Assembly: GCA_900752335.1 (NCBI GenBank)
Contig: CAADUZ010000010.1
Span: 1-40,610, forward strand
Direction of reading: 5' to 3'
DNA: 40,610 nucleotides
From: Clostridia bacterium
GTDB taxonomy: Bacteria; Bacillota; Clostridia; TANB77; CAG-508
Below the pieces are notes generated by a model that saw nothing but the letters and a program-made list of their open reading frames with translations, had not been told where the DNA came from and did not search any database. Positions within the stretch are counted from its first letter, which is position 1. The number at the start of each line of letters is the position of its first letter. The translations under genes and the position numbers were made by a program. This document shows, piece after piece, positions 8,325-19,300 of the stretch.

Positions 8325-8354
8325 ACTATATCATATTTTAGGGTAGAATTACAA
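8325..8354 (-). promoter_or_regulatory. Candidate sigma-A promoter for the WG-repeat operon
   Basis: On the minus strand TTGTAA (8354-8349) and TATAGT (8330-8325) are separated by 18 nt, upstream of the GGAGG and ATG at 8289. Each hexamer has one or two mismatches to consensus. Confidence 0.45.
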
Positions 8355-8385
8355 CATAAATATACATTTTTCGCAAAAAAGTATA

Positions 8386-10878
8386 CTATTTTAATTTTTT
8401 TGTAATTTTGGCCACAATTACACTCATATCGTCTTTTTGCTTTCCATAGTCATTATCTATCGCCTCTGCTATTATTATGTCTGCTATTTTTTGTGCATCA
8501 TTTACTTCTATGTCTTCTAATAAATATCTAAGCCATAGCTGTTTATTTACATACTCTTTGTTTGAATCTATTACGCCATCTGTGCACATTACAAGTATAT
8601 CTCCATCATTCAAATCATAATCATATACTACTAAATCTACGTCATTTAGTATTCCTGTAGGAAGTGCCATAGATTTTAGTAATTGCACGGTTCTTCCTCT
8701 TTTTACATATGTAGGGCAAGCACCATTTTTTATAAATTCCATGTTGCCATTAAATAAATCTAAAATTTCTATATCTAGTGTTGCATACATGTCCTCTTCT
8801 GTGTTTGCAGAAAGTGTAGAATTTATTAGTTTTAAAGATACTTCTTTTTCAAATCCTGCTGACAATAGTCTTTCTAGCATTTTTACCGCTATTTTACTGC
8901 TTTTCATGGCTTCTGGTCCAGAACCCATACCATCACTTAATGCTAATAGATATTTTCCATCCTGTAATTTTATTTGCAAACTACTATCTCCAGATACAGG
9001 CGAACCCGACTTTGTTGATTTTGCAGTACCTATTTGAATATTATATTTATCTCCAGATATATATGTAAATTTACATGTATCTTTATTTAATCTTAATCCA
9101 CATTCTTGATTTTGTAATACTAGTTCTTGATTTAATACCTTATTAATTATTTTATTGATTTTTCTTATGTCACATTCTGTTCCATCCATGTTTCCACATA
9201 TGTCTGTATATACGTCTACAATATATCTTCCTGCATTTGTTTGCTTTATTTCTATGCTCTTTATTTCAATATCTTTTTGTTCTAATAATTTTAATATTTC
9301 TTCTTTTTGCGTAGCAAATTCGTCTTCTTCTTTACTAATATCATCTGCCATTTTTGAAATGGCTTCTGAAACGCCTTTTAGTTGTTCTGATATATTCTTT
9401 TTGCTTTCGTCTAATTTTTTCTTCCAGATAAAGCTTATTTTGCTAACTCTATATGAATAATTTATAGCTTTAACTATTTGGTATATGTCTTCATTTGCTT
9501 GGCTTTTTGTGTTTTCAAAGCCTACAATATAGTTATTGTTTTTTTCTAATATTTTCACAAATTCTTTTTCGGTTATTACGTCATTTTCTAATAAATAGTC
9601 AAATATGTCTGTTATTAGTTCTTCCGTAGGATAATAGATTTCTTCATAAAGCATATTATCTTCTAATTCGTCCAAATTCTTCTTCAATTCTTCCATAAAA
9701 ATATCTATATTGGCTTTTTCTTGTTCTTTTAGTTCTTTTTCTGAAAGAATTGTTGCTGCAGCTTCATTGTAGCTTTCTGCCATGTCAAATATAGTATCAG
9801 ACATGCTATTTAATTTGTATATCATGTCTTTGTTTTCTTCTAAATCTCTTTCTGTTTTCTCTGGTAATAATTTTGTAGTTCCTACTAAATCTTCTATATT
9901 GATTTCTATATTTTTAGGAATTATTAAAAGTCCCAATGAAGCTATTAATATTTCTTGGAATACTATAAGGTCCACTGTAAGTCCATTTGCTGCATAAGCT
10001 AAAATTACGTTTCCTAATGTAAAACCTGCTATTACGCCTAGTCTTCCTAATCTATTTAGAAGTCCTGCTATTAATCCTGATATTGCATATGCAGCAATCA
10101 TTATTGGCTCTGTTCCAGTTATTATTCCAAGTACTACACCTATAGTAATTCCTCCTGTTGCTCCCACGAGCATGCCATTTTTCCAACCAAGTACTAACAC
10201 TATTAATATACTTAAAATGTTTTTTATAGAAAAACCAAATATGTTTAAGCTACCAAATGCTGTTATAGTTATTGCAAGTAATAAGCTTGTCCCTGTTACT
10301 TCTTCTATTGTAAATGCTCTTCTTGTTCCAAAGTCTATTATCATTGTTATTGAGTTTGTAAATATTTTATAGAATATATATGTTGTCATCCCAAGCATGA
10401 TGCTTGTTAAGAAATCAAATACATAAAAAGTTCTAAAAAACATTGGTATTAACTGCACTAACATAACTGCAAAAAATAAATGGAATCCTATTTTTCGTCT
10501 TTCATTAACATTCTCTTGGATTTTTGGTCTTATTACTAATATCATTGCAAAGAAAACTAATGAAGTTATGAAATATATAACTAAATTATTAAGACCAAAT
10601 CCAATAAATGTTCCTATTAATGATAGTGCATACATTATTCCAATAGGTCTATTATTGCTTAAAGCACCTGCTATAATAGCTAGTCCAAATGGTGATAACG
10701 AAAACATTAATGAACTTTCGTCAAAACCTACCATTGATATTAAAAACGTTACAGCATATAGCATAATATTTTGTTTAGCAAATAATCTTTTTAACACATC
10801 TTTTGTACTAACTTTTTTATCTTCTTTATATTCTTCATTTTGATTATCAAACAAGTCCCTTGTTATATTTTGAAACAT
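8386..10878 (-). CDS. spoIIE: Stage II sporulation protein E, PP2C-type serine phosphatase
   Basis: An 830-residue SpoIIE, the membrane phosphatase that dephosphorylates SpoIIAA to release sigma-F in the forespore and also works at the polar septum. The N-terminal 330 residues hold about ten hydrophobic segments. A charged, helical central region (about 340-560) follows. The C-terminal PP2C domain carries the metal-binding aspartates in LALSDGMGSGPEA (about residue 646) and CTDGVID (about residue 766). Length nearly equals the B. subtilis protein. I chose ATG 10878, preceded by AGGTGG; a GTG three codons upstream would lie inside that Shine-Dalgarno site. The promoter candidate at 10967-10999 has the long spacer typical of Spo0A-activated genes. 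Confidence 0.95.
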   Translation of the reverse strand: MFQNITRDLFDNQNEEYKEDKKVSTKDVLKRLFAKQNIMLYAVTFLISMVGFDESSLMFSLSPFGLAIIAGALSNNRPIGIMYALSLIGTFIGFGLNNLVIYFITSLVFFAMILVIRPKIQENVNERRKIGFHLFFAVMLVQLIPMFFRTFYVFDFLTSIMLGMTTYIFYKIFTNSITMIIDFGTRRAFTIEEVTGTSLLLAITITAFGSLNIFGFSIKNILSILIVLVLGWKNGMLVGATGGITIGVVLGIITGTEPIMIAAYAISGLIAGLLNRLGRLGVIAGFTLGNVILAYAANGLTVDLIVFQEILIASLGLLIIPKNIEINIEDLVGTTKLLPEKTERDLEENKDMIYKLNSMSDTIFDMAESYNEAAATILSEKELKEQEKANIDIFMEELKKNLDELEDNMLYEEIYYPTEELITDIFDYLLENDVITEKEFVKILEKNNNYIVGFENTKSQANEDIYQIVKAINYSYRVSKISFIWKKKLDESKKNISEQLKGVSEAISKMADDISKEEDEFATQKEEILKLLEQKDIEIKSIEIKQTNAGRYIVDVYTDICGNMDGTECDIRKINKIINKVLNQELVLQNQECGLRLNKDTCKFTYISGDKYNIQIGTAKSTKSGSPVSGDSSLQIKLQDGKYLLALSDGMGSGPEAMKSSKIAVKMLERLLSAGFEKEVSLKLINSTLSANTEEDMYATLDIEILDLFNGNMEFIKNGACPTYVKRGRTVQLLKSMALPTGILNDVDLVVYDYDLNDGDILVMCTDGVIDSNKEYVNKQLWLRYLLEDIEVNDAQKIADIIIAEAIDNDYGKQKDDMSVIVAKITKKLK

Positions 10879-10966
10879 AATAACCACCTCTACCTTTTTA
10901 TTTATGCATTAATGTTTTTTATACTGTTTTTCCTTTGTGTTAGTAACATTCCCTTAATGCTACTTT

Positions 10967-10999
10967 ATTATAGCTTTTTTCAAAATCTTTTTTTGTCAC
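10967..10999 (-). promoter_or_regulatory. Candidate spoIIE promoter with 21-nt spacer
   Basis: On the minus strand GTGACA (10999-10994) and a perfect TATAAT (10972-10967) are separated by 21 nt. Such overlong spacing is known for the B. subtilis sigma-A/Spo0A promoters of spoIIE and spoIIG. The leader to the ATG would be about 80 nt. A Spo0A-box-like TTTTGTAAAAAA lies 24 nt upstream of the -35, a partial match only. Confidence 0.5.
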
Positions 11000-11150
11000 A
11001 TTTAATCCATAATATAAAAAAGTTTTTTACAAAATGTGATGCGCTATTTATTCTTTATTTATTTTCTTACAATTTTCTCACATTATTTTATCTTAAAATA
11101 GCACTTTTTTCAATAATTTGTGGATAAAAAACTTTAATTTCTGGGCAAAA

Positions 11151-11184
11151 GTAAAACAGAGAACTTTTTAGTTCTCTGTTTTAC
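11151..11184. terminator. Terminator of the giant surface-protein operon
   Basis: A perfect 15-bp stem, GTAAAACAGAGAACT (11151-11165) with 11170-11184, has a 4-nt loop. T-runs follow on both strands. It lies 28 bases past the stop of the 1714-residue surface protein. Confidence 0.9.
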
Positions 11185-11211
11185 TTTTTTGGTTCTATAG
11201 CCTATATATTA

Positions 11212-14200
11212 CTAGTCCCTTTTATTTAGTACTTTTACTTTAATTATTACAATTCCTGCTACTAGTATTAATGCTACAATTCCAGCTATTATATAGAAGA
11301 AGTTATTTTCACCAAATGGTGTTAATATAACTATTCTTTCTGCTGTACTACTATCTACTTCTGAAGCATCATCTAGTAATGGATCTTGGTTTCCGACTAC
11401 TGAATATGCCATTCTTCTACCATTTGTGTTAGAAGTTTTTACAATTTCAACCATGTTAGTATATTGTAAATCGTCTTCTGTGTTTTCTGGTGTTATTAAT
11501 TGTGATAGTATCAATGTTTTTGTTGTTTCGTCGCCTGGTCTTAAGTCTGTAGCACCAAAGCTACTTGTTTGGATTATAGTATTAAATTGTCCTATATTAT
11601 TTGATAATCTATTGTTTACTAAATCTCCACTTAATATGTCTGTGCTTGATATTGCTGACCAACCATCTCCACTATTTGTACTATTATTTGCTTCAAATTG
11701 GAAGTTATTCTGTACATAGTCTAATACTTGTTCTGCTGTTGTTGTTACTACTTCTGCACCTGAAGTATCTCCTTTATAGTAGAAGTTTTTATTGTCGCCA
11801 TCAACATAGTCTATCTCTCCAACGTTGGTAATCTTAACAGCATATGTTACTTGTATTGTAGCACCATGCATTAATTCTTCGTCCATTGTAATTTGTACTA
11901 AACCTTTGTCAGTATCTCTTACAATGTTATCTATTTCTTCTCTGTATGAATATCTGTGTTTGCTATCCTCATTATAGTATTCTTCATACATTCCTATAGC
12001 ATCTCCTTCTTGATAGTAGTCGTTTCCACCAACTCTGTCATCTTCTGCATCTATCTTATTTTTGTCTATGCTATATTCTTTATGGTCTTGCCACAATGCA
12101 TTGTTTGCAGCTTCGTTTATATCAAATAATATACTATTGTTTGCAAGTGTTACTTTAATATTTGTTATAGATTTATCTATTTCAAGTTGTGCTTTTGGTC
12201 TTTCTGTTAATCCTAAATCTATGTTATTTAATGTGTAGTTACTGTTGTATTGGTTTTCACCAACGTAGTCTTTGCTTGAGTTAGATGAGTTATTTGCTGT
12301 TCCTTTATTTCCATCTGTTTGTTGTCTATCATACTCAAATTCAACTACTATGACACCTGTTTCTGCTGTCATATATGTGTTATCCATAAGTTCATTGTAC
12401 AAGCTTGAATCTCCACTATATGGTGATGCTAGGACTTCTGCTATATGATTTGTTACGTTTTCGTCACTATAGTCTATTACTCTATCTCTTCCTGCAACTT
12501 CTCTTGCTGAATTTACAGGTCCTATGATATTTAATCCGCTTCTATTTCCCGTGCTCCAAATATCTTTTGCGTCTGAATAATTTGTAGAGTCACTATCTGC
12601 TTTGTAAATATCATATCCGTAAGTACCACTTTCATTTTGTGTTGCTGTGTTAGTATATGCTGTAAATCTTCCATCTATATCAGTTGTTCCAGATTGTTCT
12701 ATACCGTCTTGATATATTGTAGACTTAAAGTCTTGACCGTTGTATGATACTGGTTGCTCTCCTGATGGAATAGCTGTACTTTCAGTATCTCCATAGTAGA
12801 ATCTTATTACATAATCTCCTGGTATATAGCTTTCAAAATTATATTTTCCTTCGCCGTTTGTTGTTGTTTCTTGCCAAATATATTCTGAACCGTCTATACA
12901 TTTTTCTACTAATTGTACTGTTACTCCGCTTATTCCTATTTCTTCTCCTTCTTGTCTTATGCCATCACCTATAATCGCATCTGTAGAATTACTTGAATCT
13001 CCAACTGTTTCAGTACGTTCATCTTCCCATACTGTACCATTTGCTTTTCTTACTGCCTCTGCGTCTATTATTACTCTTAATGATGGTGCTCTATCAGTAT
13101 CGTCTTCAAAATTCTTCTCGTATTTTTCTCCTCTTAAGTCTTCTTCTACAAGGTTACCTGGGTTAGAATCTCTGTCTAATAATCCAGCTATATCTCCTGA
13201 ACCTTTGCTTACACCGTTTGGAAGTTCTGTACCATCTCTATAGTATGTTACATATCCGTTTATTTCGGCAATATTTTCTTTAGGGCTACTATCGTCATCT
13301 AATATTATTCTATTTCCTTCTTTATTTACTTCAAATGTTAAGTAAATATATGCACTTTCACCTGTTGCTAATTTCTTATCTTCTAGTCCTCTAATATATA
13401 GATTTTGATATCCGTTTCCTAAATCTTTCTCATTACCATACCTACTCTTGCCTTCTTCTGCTTCTACTTCCCTTGAATTGTCTATAAATCCAACTGCTGA
13501 AGTACTTTCATTATCTATTACAGATTGGTCTTGATCCATCATTTCATAATATTGGTTTTTATTTACAGTTGTACGGTTATTGCTTCCATCTCTATAGATT
13601 ATCCATGATAAGTTTGGTTTGTATGTATAATCTGCGTCATAGTAATCTACTACTTCTTTAATTTGTGACATTATACTCATTGATTGGTTTCTAACTGTAA
13701 TTTTGTATGTTATGTATACTTCCAAGTCAGAACCTGGGTGATTTAATGCCGCTGAATCATAGTTATAATCTGTTTCATAAATTTCTCTATTATATCCACT
13801 GTTATAATATGCTTCATAATCTGACATTCTTACATTTATATCCCAATATGTATTATTGTCATTTCCATCAGCATTATTTGAGCCATCCTCTTCTTCTACT
13901 CTCTTGTCATAATTATATACAACTGTTTTATTATTTATTTTAAGTGCTGCTTTATATACGTCTTTTCTAATAGCTGCATCAAATTCTTGTCTTCTCCACA
14001 AACCTAGGTTTACATATAGTTGTCCTGGATAAATTGGTTCATATGTTGTATCTCCTACTGTTATAGTACTTGTATCATAATCTGCTGCACCAGCTATTTC
14101 AACGTCGTCATTTATTATAAATTGGTCATATACTGGGTATAAATCAATTTCTCCGCTAAATGGTGAGCCTGAATATGCTTGTATGTAGCAGTCTTCAATA

Positions 14201-16356
14201 AATTGTAGTTTTCTTAATGTTTCGTCATCTCCGCCAGCTATATCGTGATATATGTCTTCCATTGCACTATCATCTGGGAATGCTTCATTGCTCTCTATAT
14301 ATTCTCTTACTCTTGCTGAAATTTCGCCTTCTACAAAATTGTCTGTTTCGATACCATTTTCATCAAATTCATATCCATCTACTAATTGTATTTCTGTTTG
14401 AGAATATTTTCCGTCTTCTCCTAAAGTATATCCCATTAAATCTAATTGAGTATATACTGCATTTCTGCTTCCTACGCCTAATGTATTGCTTGAAGGATAA
14501 TTTTCTGGATATGATGCTATTTCTTCAAATCTTTCGTCGAATTCATTTCTTGAAATCTCTACTCCGTCAATTCCTCCTCCGTCAGATTCAGTACCTTTTG
14601 AAGTTACTTCCCATTCAGTTGTATTATATAATCCGGCGTTTACCATTTGTTCAACTGAACCGTATTGTCCTCCTCCAGTATTTAAATATTCTGTTGGTAA
14701 GTATCTTTGTCCATTATATTCAAATACTACATAGTATTTCTTTAATGGATCTAATCCTAGGAATAAATATTCTCCATTATCATCTGTATATGTTGGGTTT
14801 ATTCTATGGTATATATCATCTTCTCCTGCATTTTCGTCAGCACCTTTTGTAGATAATTCTACTAAATTTCCATCTTCGTCATATAATGATACTTTTACGT
14901 TCTTTAATCTTATATCTACATTTTCGCCTGTTGTATTGCTTACACCATCAGCCATTGTTTCTTTTCCTGTTGGTACGTCTTCCCATACATATCCACCAAG
15001 TTTCATTGTAATATCTATTTTGTCGTCTCCCATTGGTATTTCTAGATATGTTTTATATAGTTGTCTTTCTCCTCTTAATACATTTATGTGGTCTTGAGCA
15101 TCTATAGCCTCTAACCAAGAATATGCTGTACAATAGTAGCAACAACCACCACAATGGTATGTTCCGCCTTCTCCATCAGAGTGTCCATGACAATGGTCGT
15201 CATGGTCATCATCCCAGCAAACTTTATATACTTTTGCATCCATTTCGCAAACATATGCTGATGCACTCATCCATTGAAAGTCTATATGTAAAACAAGTTT
15301 GCTTACACTCTCATCTGGATCTGTTACGCCTTCATTTGGATTTGCTATTTTTAGGTAAAATTCTTCTTCACCAGCAGTTACACCTTTTGGGTATACTTGT
15401 TCTGAATAATCTACATATGAATTATCGTCCATTGTTGGTTCGAAAAATTCTAAATCATATTCTGTTCCATCATATATGTATTTTTCTATTTCAATTTTTT
15501 CATTTACAACTTCGTCTTCAGAGTTGTATCCTATAAAATACATATCTGATATACCACCAAATGCTACTCCATCATAAGCACCATTTATATAATCTATTGA
15601 TAAAGGTCCTACTGTTAATGTTTGTGCTTCATAATCAACTAGAGTTCTAACTTCGTCAAGGTCTGTTTCGTCTTTAGCATCAATATTTGGATCTGTTGTA
15701 CTTGCTCCTTCTGCATTTGCCGTTTTATCAAAGAATTCTTCATATCTTAAAGCTTCTTGATATAACGCTTGACCTTCCGCACTAATTCCTGTATGTTTTC
15801 CTCTTGCCTTTGCAAAGTCTGTTGCCCATACTGCATTTTGTTTTAAATCATCCCATTCACCTAATGTTGGGTATGTTAATATATATGCTAAATCTGGATG
15901 GTATTCTCCATTAGGATCTATTAAATCATAATGTCTTCCAACACAATGCATATATGGGTATGTTATTTCTCCTTCATGTTCAAAATCTCTACAATAGTCA
16001 TGAGTTCTAGGCCATTGTTTTTTATTTCCATCCATATCGCCATATTTTAATGCTGTTTCTATTCTTAAATCTTCTCCTGCTTTGTGGAATCTTACACCAT
16101 GGTTTACACAGTAGAACTCTCTACCATCTGCATCTGCCAAGTCTGTAGGAGTAAATTGTGTAATTTCCAAGCTTCCATCTGGGTGTGTTACAACAGCTTC
16201 TGCAACTTTTTCTACTGGTATTTCCTCTCCATCTGCAGTAGTGGCGGTGTCGCCACCATCTACTGCAAAGGAAATTCTACTTAATAGCATTAAAACTACT
16301 GCTATAATTCCAATTATTAATATTGTAAAGATTTTCTTTCCCTTATTTGTCTTCAT
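11212..16356 (-). CDS. Giant surface protein with thioester-like and SdrD_B/Cna_B-type domains
   Basis: A 1714-residue exported protein. A signal peptide spans 1-31. At about 50-215 lies a domain resembling internal-thioester (TED/TQXA) adhesin domains: C83 in REFYCVNHG and Q173 in LKQNAVW match the Cys and Gln that form the thioester. Residues 370-409 hold seven Cys and five His. SdrD_B/Cna_B-type beta domains begin at about 454 (GGYVWEDVPTG) and about 1105 (ANGTVWEDERTE). A long Asn/Asp/Tyr-rich middle and C-terminal region follows. The C-terminus has a hydrophobic segment (about 1685-1708) and a basic tail; before it stands ILTPFGEN rather than LPXTG, so the mode of anchoring is unsure. 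It lies 20 bases after the 1685-residue gene, with AGGAGG before its ATG, so the two are one operon. Role inferred: adhesin or covalent surface anchor. Confidence 0.85.
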   Translation of the reverse strand: MKTNKGKKIFTILIIGIIAVVLMLLSRISFAVDGGDTATTADGEEIPVEKVAEAVVTHPDGSLEITQFTPTDLADADGREFYCVNHGVRFHKAGEDLRIETALKYGDMDGNKKQWPRTHDYCRDFEHEGEITYPYMHCVGRHYDLIDPNGEYHPDLAYILTYPTLGEWDDLKQNAVWATDFAKARGKHTGISAEGQALYQEALRYEEFFDKTANAEGASTTDPNIDAKDETDLDEVRTLVDYEAQTLTVGPLSIDYINGAYDGVAFGGISDMYFIGYNSEDEVVNEKIEIEKYIYDGTEYDLEFFEPTMDDNSYVDYSEQVYPKGVTAGEEEFYLKIANPNEGVTDPDESVSKLVLHIDFQWMSASAYVCEMDAKVYKVCWDDDHDDHCHGHSDGEGGTYHCGGCCYYCTAYSWLEAIDAQDHINVLRGERQLYKTYLEIPMGDDKIDITMKLGGYVWEDVPTGKETMADGVSNTTGENVDIRLKNVKVSLYDEDGNLVELSTKGADENAGEDDIYHRINPTYTDDNGEYLFLGLDPLKKYYVVFEYNGQRYLPTEYLNTGGGQYGSVEQMVNAGLYNTTEWEVTSKGTESDGGGIDGVEISRNEFDERFEEIASYPENYPSSNTLGVGSRNAVYTQLDLMGYTLGEDGKYSQTEIQLVDGYEFDENGIETDNFVEGEISARVREYIESNEAFPDDSAMEDIYHDIAGGDDETLRKLQFIEDCYIQAYSGSPFSGEIDLYPVYDQFIINDDVEIAGAADYDTSTITVGDTTYEPIYPGQLYVNLGLWRRQEFDAAIRKDVYKAALKINNKTVVYNYDKRVEEEDGSNNADGNDNNTYWDINVRMSDYEAYYNSGYNREIYETDYNYDSAALNHPGSDLEVYITYKITVRNQSMSIMSQIKEVVDYYDADYTYKPNLSWIIYRDGSNNRTTVNKNQYYEMMDQDQSVIDNESTSAVGFIDNSREVEAEEGKSRYGNEKDLGNGYQNLYIRGLEDKKLATGESAYIYLTFEVNKEGNRIILDDDSSPKENIAEINGYVTYYRDGTELPNGVSKGSGDIAGLLDRDSNPGNLVEEDLRGEKYEKNFEDDTDRAPSLRVIIDAEAVRKANGTVWEDERTETVGDSSNSTDAIIGDGIRQEGEEIGISGVTVQLVEKCIDGSEYIWQETTTNGEGKYNFESYIPGDYVIRFYYGDTESTAIPSGEQPVSYNGQDFKSTIYQDGIEQSGTTDIDGRFTAYTNTATQNESGTYGYDIYKADSDSTNYSDAKDIWSTGNRSGLNIIGPVNSAREVAGRDRVIDYSDENVTNHIAEVLASPYSGDSSLYNELMDNTYMTAETGVIVVEFEYDRQQTDGNKGTANNSSNSSKDYVGENQYNSNYTLNNIDLGLTERPKAQLEIDKSITNIKVTLANNSILFDINEAANNALWQDHKEYSIDKNKIDAEDDRVGGNDYYQEGDAIGMYEEYYNEDSKHRYSYREEIDNIVRDTDKGLVQITMDEELMHGATIQVTYAVKITNVGEIDYVDGDNKNFYYKGDTSGAEVVTTTAEQVLDYVQNNFQFEANNSTNSGDGWSAISSTDILSGDLVNNRLSNNIGQFNTIIQTSSFGATDLRPGDETTKTLILSQLITPENTEDDLQYTNMVEIVKTSNTNGRRMAYSVVGNQDPLLDDASEVDSSTAERIVILTPFGENNFFYIIAGIVALILVAGIVIIKVKVLNKRD

Positions 16357-16376
16357 TCTATACTTCCTCCTTTCCT

Positions 16377-19300
16377 CTAATTTTTCTTATCTAAAACACG
16401 TTTTTTAATTTCATATATTCCAAATCCTAATAGTGCTACTACACCAAGGATTATAGCTGTATATGTTATTATTTTACCTGTTACTAGTGATACTACTACT
16501 TCTGCTTTTGACATATCGTCTTCTGAAGTAACTTTGTTACCTGCTGTTGAGTCTATATCTTGTAATCCTAGTTCATTGTAGCTTTCGTAGATTTCTGCAT
16601 TATTATCTAATGTGTCTAGTAAGTCTTCTGTTATACGTATGCTTACTAATAATGTTACTTCTTTGGTTTCTCCTGGATTTATTACTTCGTTTGCTAAACT
16701 TGCATTGTATATATTACCATTTTCTGATAAATACCAGTCTGGGTTTAGTTCTGTACTAAAGTTTACTTTTTCTGGTAAGTAATCTACTATTTTACTTACA
16801 TAACCAGGTACTGAACCTTCATTTGTTACTGCTATTTTGTATTCTATTACTGCACTACTTTGTCCAACATTTCTTTCTAGTACTTCAACTTTTGCTACTT
16901 TTGTATCTCTTCCATATTCGTCTACTCTTGTTCCTATTGTAGGTGTTGTAAGAGTTATTTTATTTACATATTTATCTAGTCTTAAGTCAAATTTATTTGC
17001 TGTATATAAACCTATATCTATATTTCTTACATTTTCTCCATCTATAGTTAAAACGTCTGTAATACCTGCTATTCTTCTTTCTCCATTTAGTGTTAAATTA
17101 ACGTCTATGGCATCTGAATTAAATCTATCGTTTACACCTTCTTTATGGTATTCTGTTAAGCTATAGTTTGAAGAATCATATACGAATACTACAACATATT
17201 CTCCATTTGGTAAATTATCGAATTGATATGTACCATTGTCTGAAGTTGTTGTTATTTTATCTTCGTTTGTATCTGGGTCTTTAACTATTGCACTGTTATC
17301 TTTGTTTAATAAAATTACTTGCATATTTGCTACTGTTGGTTCTGACGAATCTCTTTGTCCATCTAGGTCTTCGTCTATCCATGCTGTTCCTGCTATTTTA
17401 TATCTATCTGGTGCTGATGGATTATCTCCTCCTCCACCATGGTTTGCATTTGGATCATATTCTATTATTGCTGTAACTTCATTTGAGGTAATTTTATCAA
17501 AGCCTATTGCTTCTAATGTTGCTACTGTTTTTATTTCTTTGTCATTTTTATCTGGTAGCATGTCTGCTTTAACCGTTACTTCAACTGTTGCTGAAGTTCC
17601 AGCAGCCATTTCTGGTATTGTTATTGTAAATTTACCATCACTTGCTCTTCCTAATGTTTTAGTTTCTCCATTATATGTATAAGTTGCTTTTATAAAACTT
17701 AAACCTTCTGGAATTGTCATTTCCATTTTATTTGTAACAGAATCTATTTTTCCGTTGTTTTTTATTGTGAAATTATAACTATATTCTGTACCTTCTTTAA
17801 TGTATTGTTTTTCAAGTTCTGCTTGCTCTATGCTTAATTCTACTTTTTCTGCATGGAATCTTCTAACATTTGAATATTGTTCATTAATTCCATCTGCTTT
17901 CGCTGTCATTATTGTAGTTAAATCTCCATAGAAATCTTCTACTTCAAATTCAATGTACACATAAGTTTTAGTACGTAAATTAATGTCTACAGGCTCGTCC
18001 CCTGTATTTTGTCCTTGGTCACTATTCATAAATGCTCTTAAACTCTTTAGTTCTCCAACATTTACAGATACATTGTTTCCATCTATAGTAACACCATCTG
18101 TAATTTTATTTGAAGTAACTTTGCTGTCTGAATAATATACTTCTCTTACTTTTATTCCTTCTGGGAAGTTTAAGTTAAGTGTTACATTTGATAAATCTTT
18201 ATCATTTGATACGTTTTCTATAGTTGTATTATATCTAATAATTTTACCTTTTCTTAATGTTTCACTTTCATAAGTATCAGGTGCATTAATTATTCTTAAA
18301 TCTCCTTCTAATACTGTAAAAGTAAATGGTGAAGATTGTAGCTCACCTGTTACATTATCTGCTACTAAAGATACAACGTTTTGTACTTCTTTATCTCCTG
18401 GATATTTATGTTCTATAATTTCTACTTCTCCATCATCTGGGTTAGTTGTTACAGTAGTTACTGTTCCTTTTTCAATTCTTAATTCATATCTTACTGTAAC
18501 TGTTTGTCCTGCTGCTATATTTCCTAGGGATATTGTTTTTACTCTCTCTTCACTGTCTGTATATGCGCTTGCACCTTCTTCTATTTCAGTATGAACTGTT
18601 CCTTCTGGTGCTGTAACTTTTAGCTTTGCATTTTCTAATGCTTTATCTCCTGTATTTTTTACTGTAGCAGTCATTTCTACTATTTGTTCTTCTCTTACAA
18701 CTTCTGTTGCTGTAGAAAGTGTTATCTCTGCTTCTGGTCCTGTTCCTGTTGAGAATCCTATTATAGATGATACCTTATTTTCTGGCATTGCACCTATTTC
18801 AGAATTATTTGTATAATATATTTTGTACATTGCATAAGTGTTGTTGTTTGGAACTAGATTTTCTGGTATTTCAACACTGTAGCTAAAGTTTATTTTAGAA
18901 CCTGCACTTATTTTATATTCGTCATTAAATACTATTAAGAATGATTTTGAACTTGTTCTTGCTGTTTCTGACCATCCGTTGTTTGTATCTGATAAACTGC
19001 TTCCTGCATTTGCATTATCTGAATAGTATACTTTATAATTTGCTGCATCTACGTCTGCTAATGTAATTCCTGCTGATAGAGGCATTGTAAATGTTGAGCC
19101 TAAATCCTCGTCAGTATCTATCTTTTTATTTCCTTGTGCTGGAATTCTTCCTAACACTGAAACTTTGCTTATATCATTTGAATAATTATTTATTAAAGTA
19201 CCACTTATAGTTGCTGTTCTTTTTGCTGAATATGTGTCTACTTCTACATTTATTGGGCTATCTGATATTGATAATATATCTTGTGCGCCTTCTTTGTATC

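Larger units (their letters stand above)
10879..11211. other. Intergenic region upstream of spoIIE
   Basis: 333 bases without a supported gene. It holds the spoIIE Shine-Dalgarno site (10881-10890), the candidate long-spacer promoter (10967-10999), and a loose Spo0A-box-like sequence at 11023-11034. It also holds one perfect DnaA-box match (TTATCCACA on the minus strand, 11127-11119) and the terminator of the giant-surface-protein operon (11151-11184). A 95-codon open frame on the plus strand (10840-11127) lacks a Shine-Dalgarno site and overlaps spoIIE; I do not consider it a gene. Confidence 0.7.

Noticed and set aside
11119..11127. Perfect DnaA box upstream of spoIIE as a sign of a replication origin or DnaA control
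   Set aside because: It is a single box. The same 9-mer occurs in several coding regions here, and no DnaA-box cluster or origin genes (dnaA, dnaN) are present.
10840..11127. Plus-strand 95-codon frame overlapping the start of spoIIE
   Set aside because: No Shine-Dalgarno site, overlap with the spoIIE coding start and promoter region, and a Phe/Leu-rich product expected from T-rich DNA.
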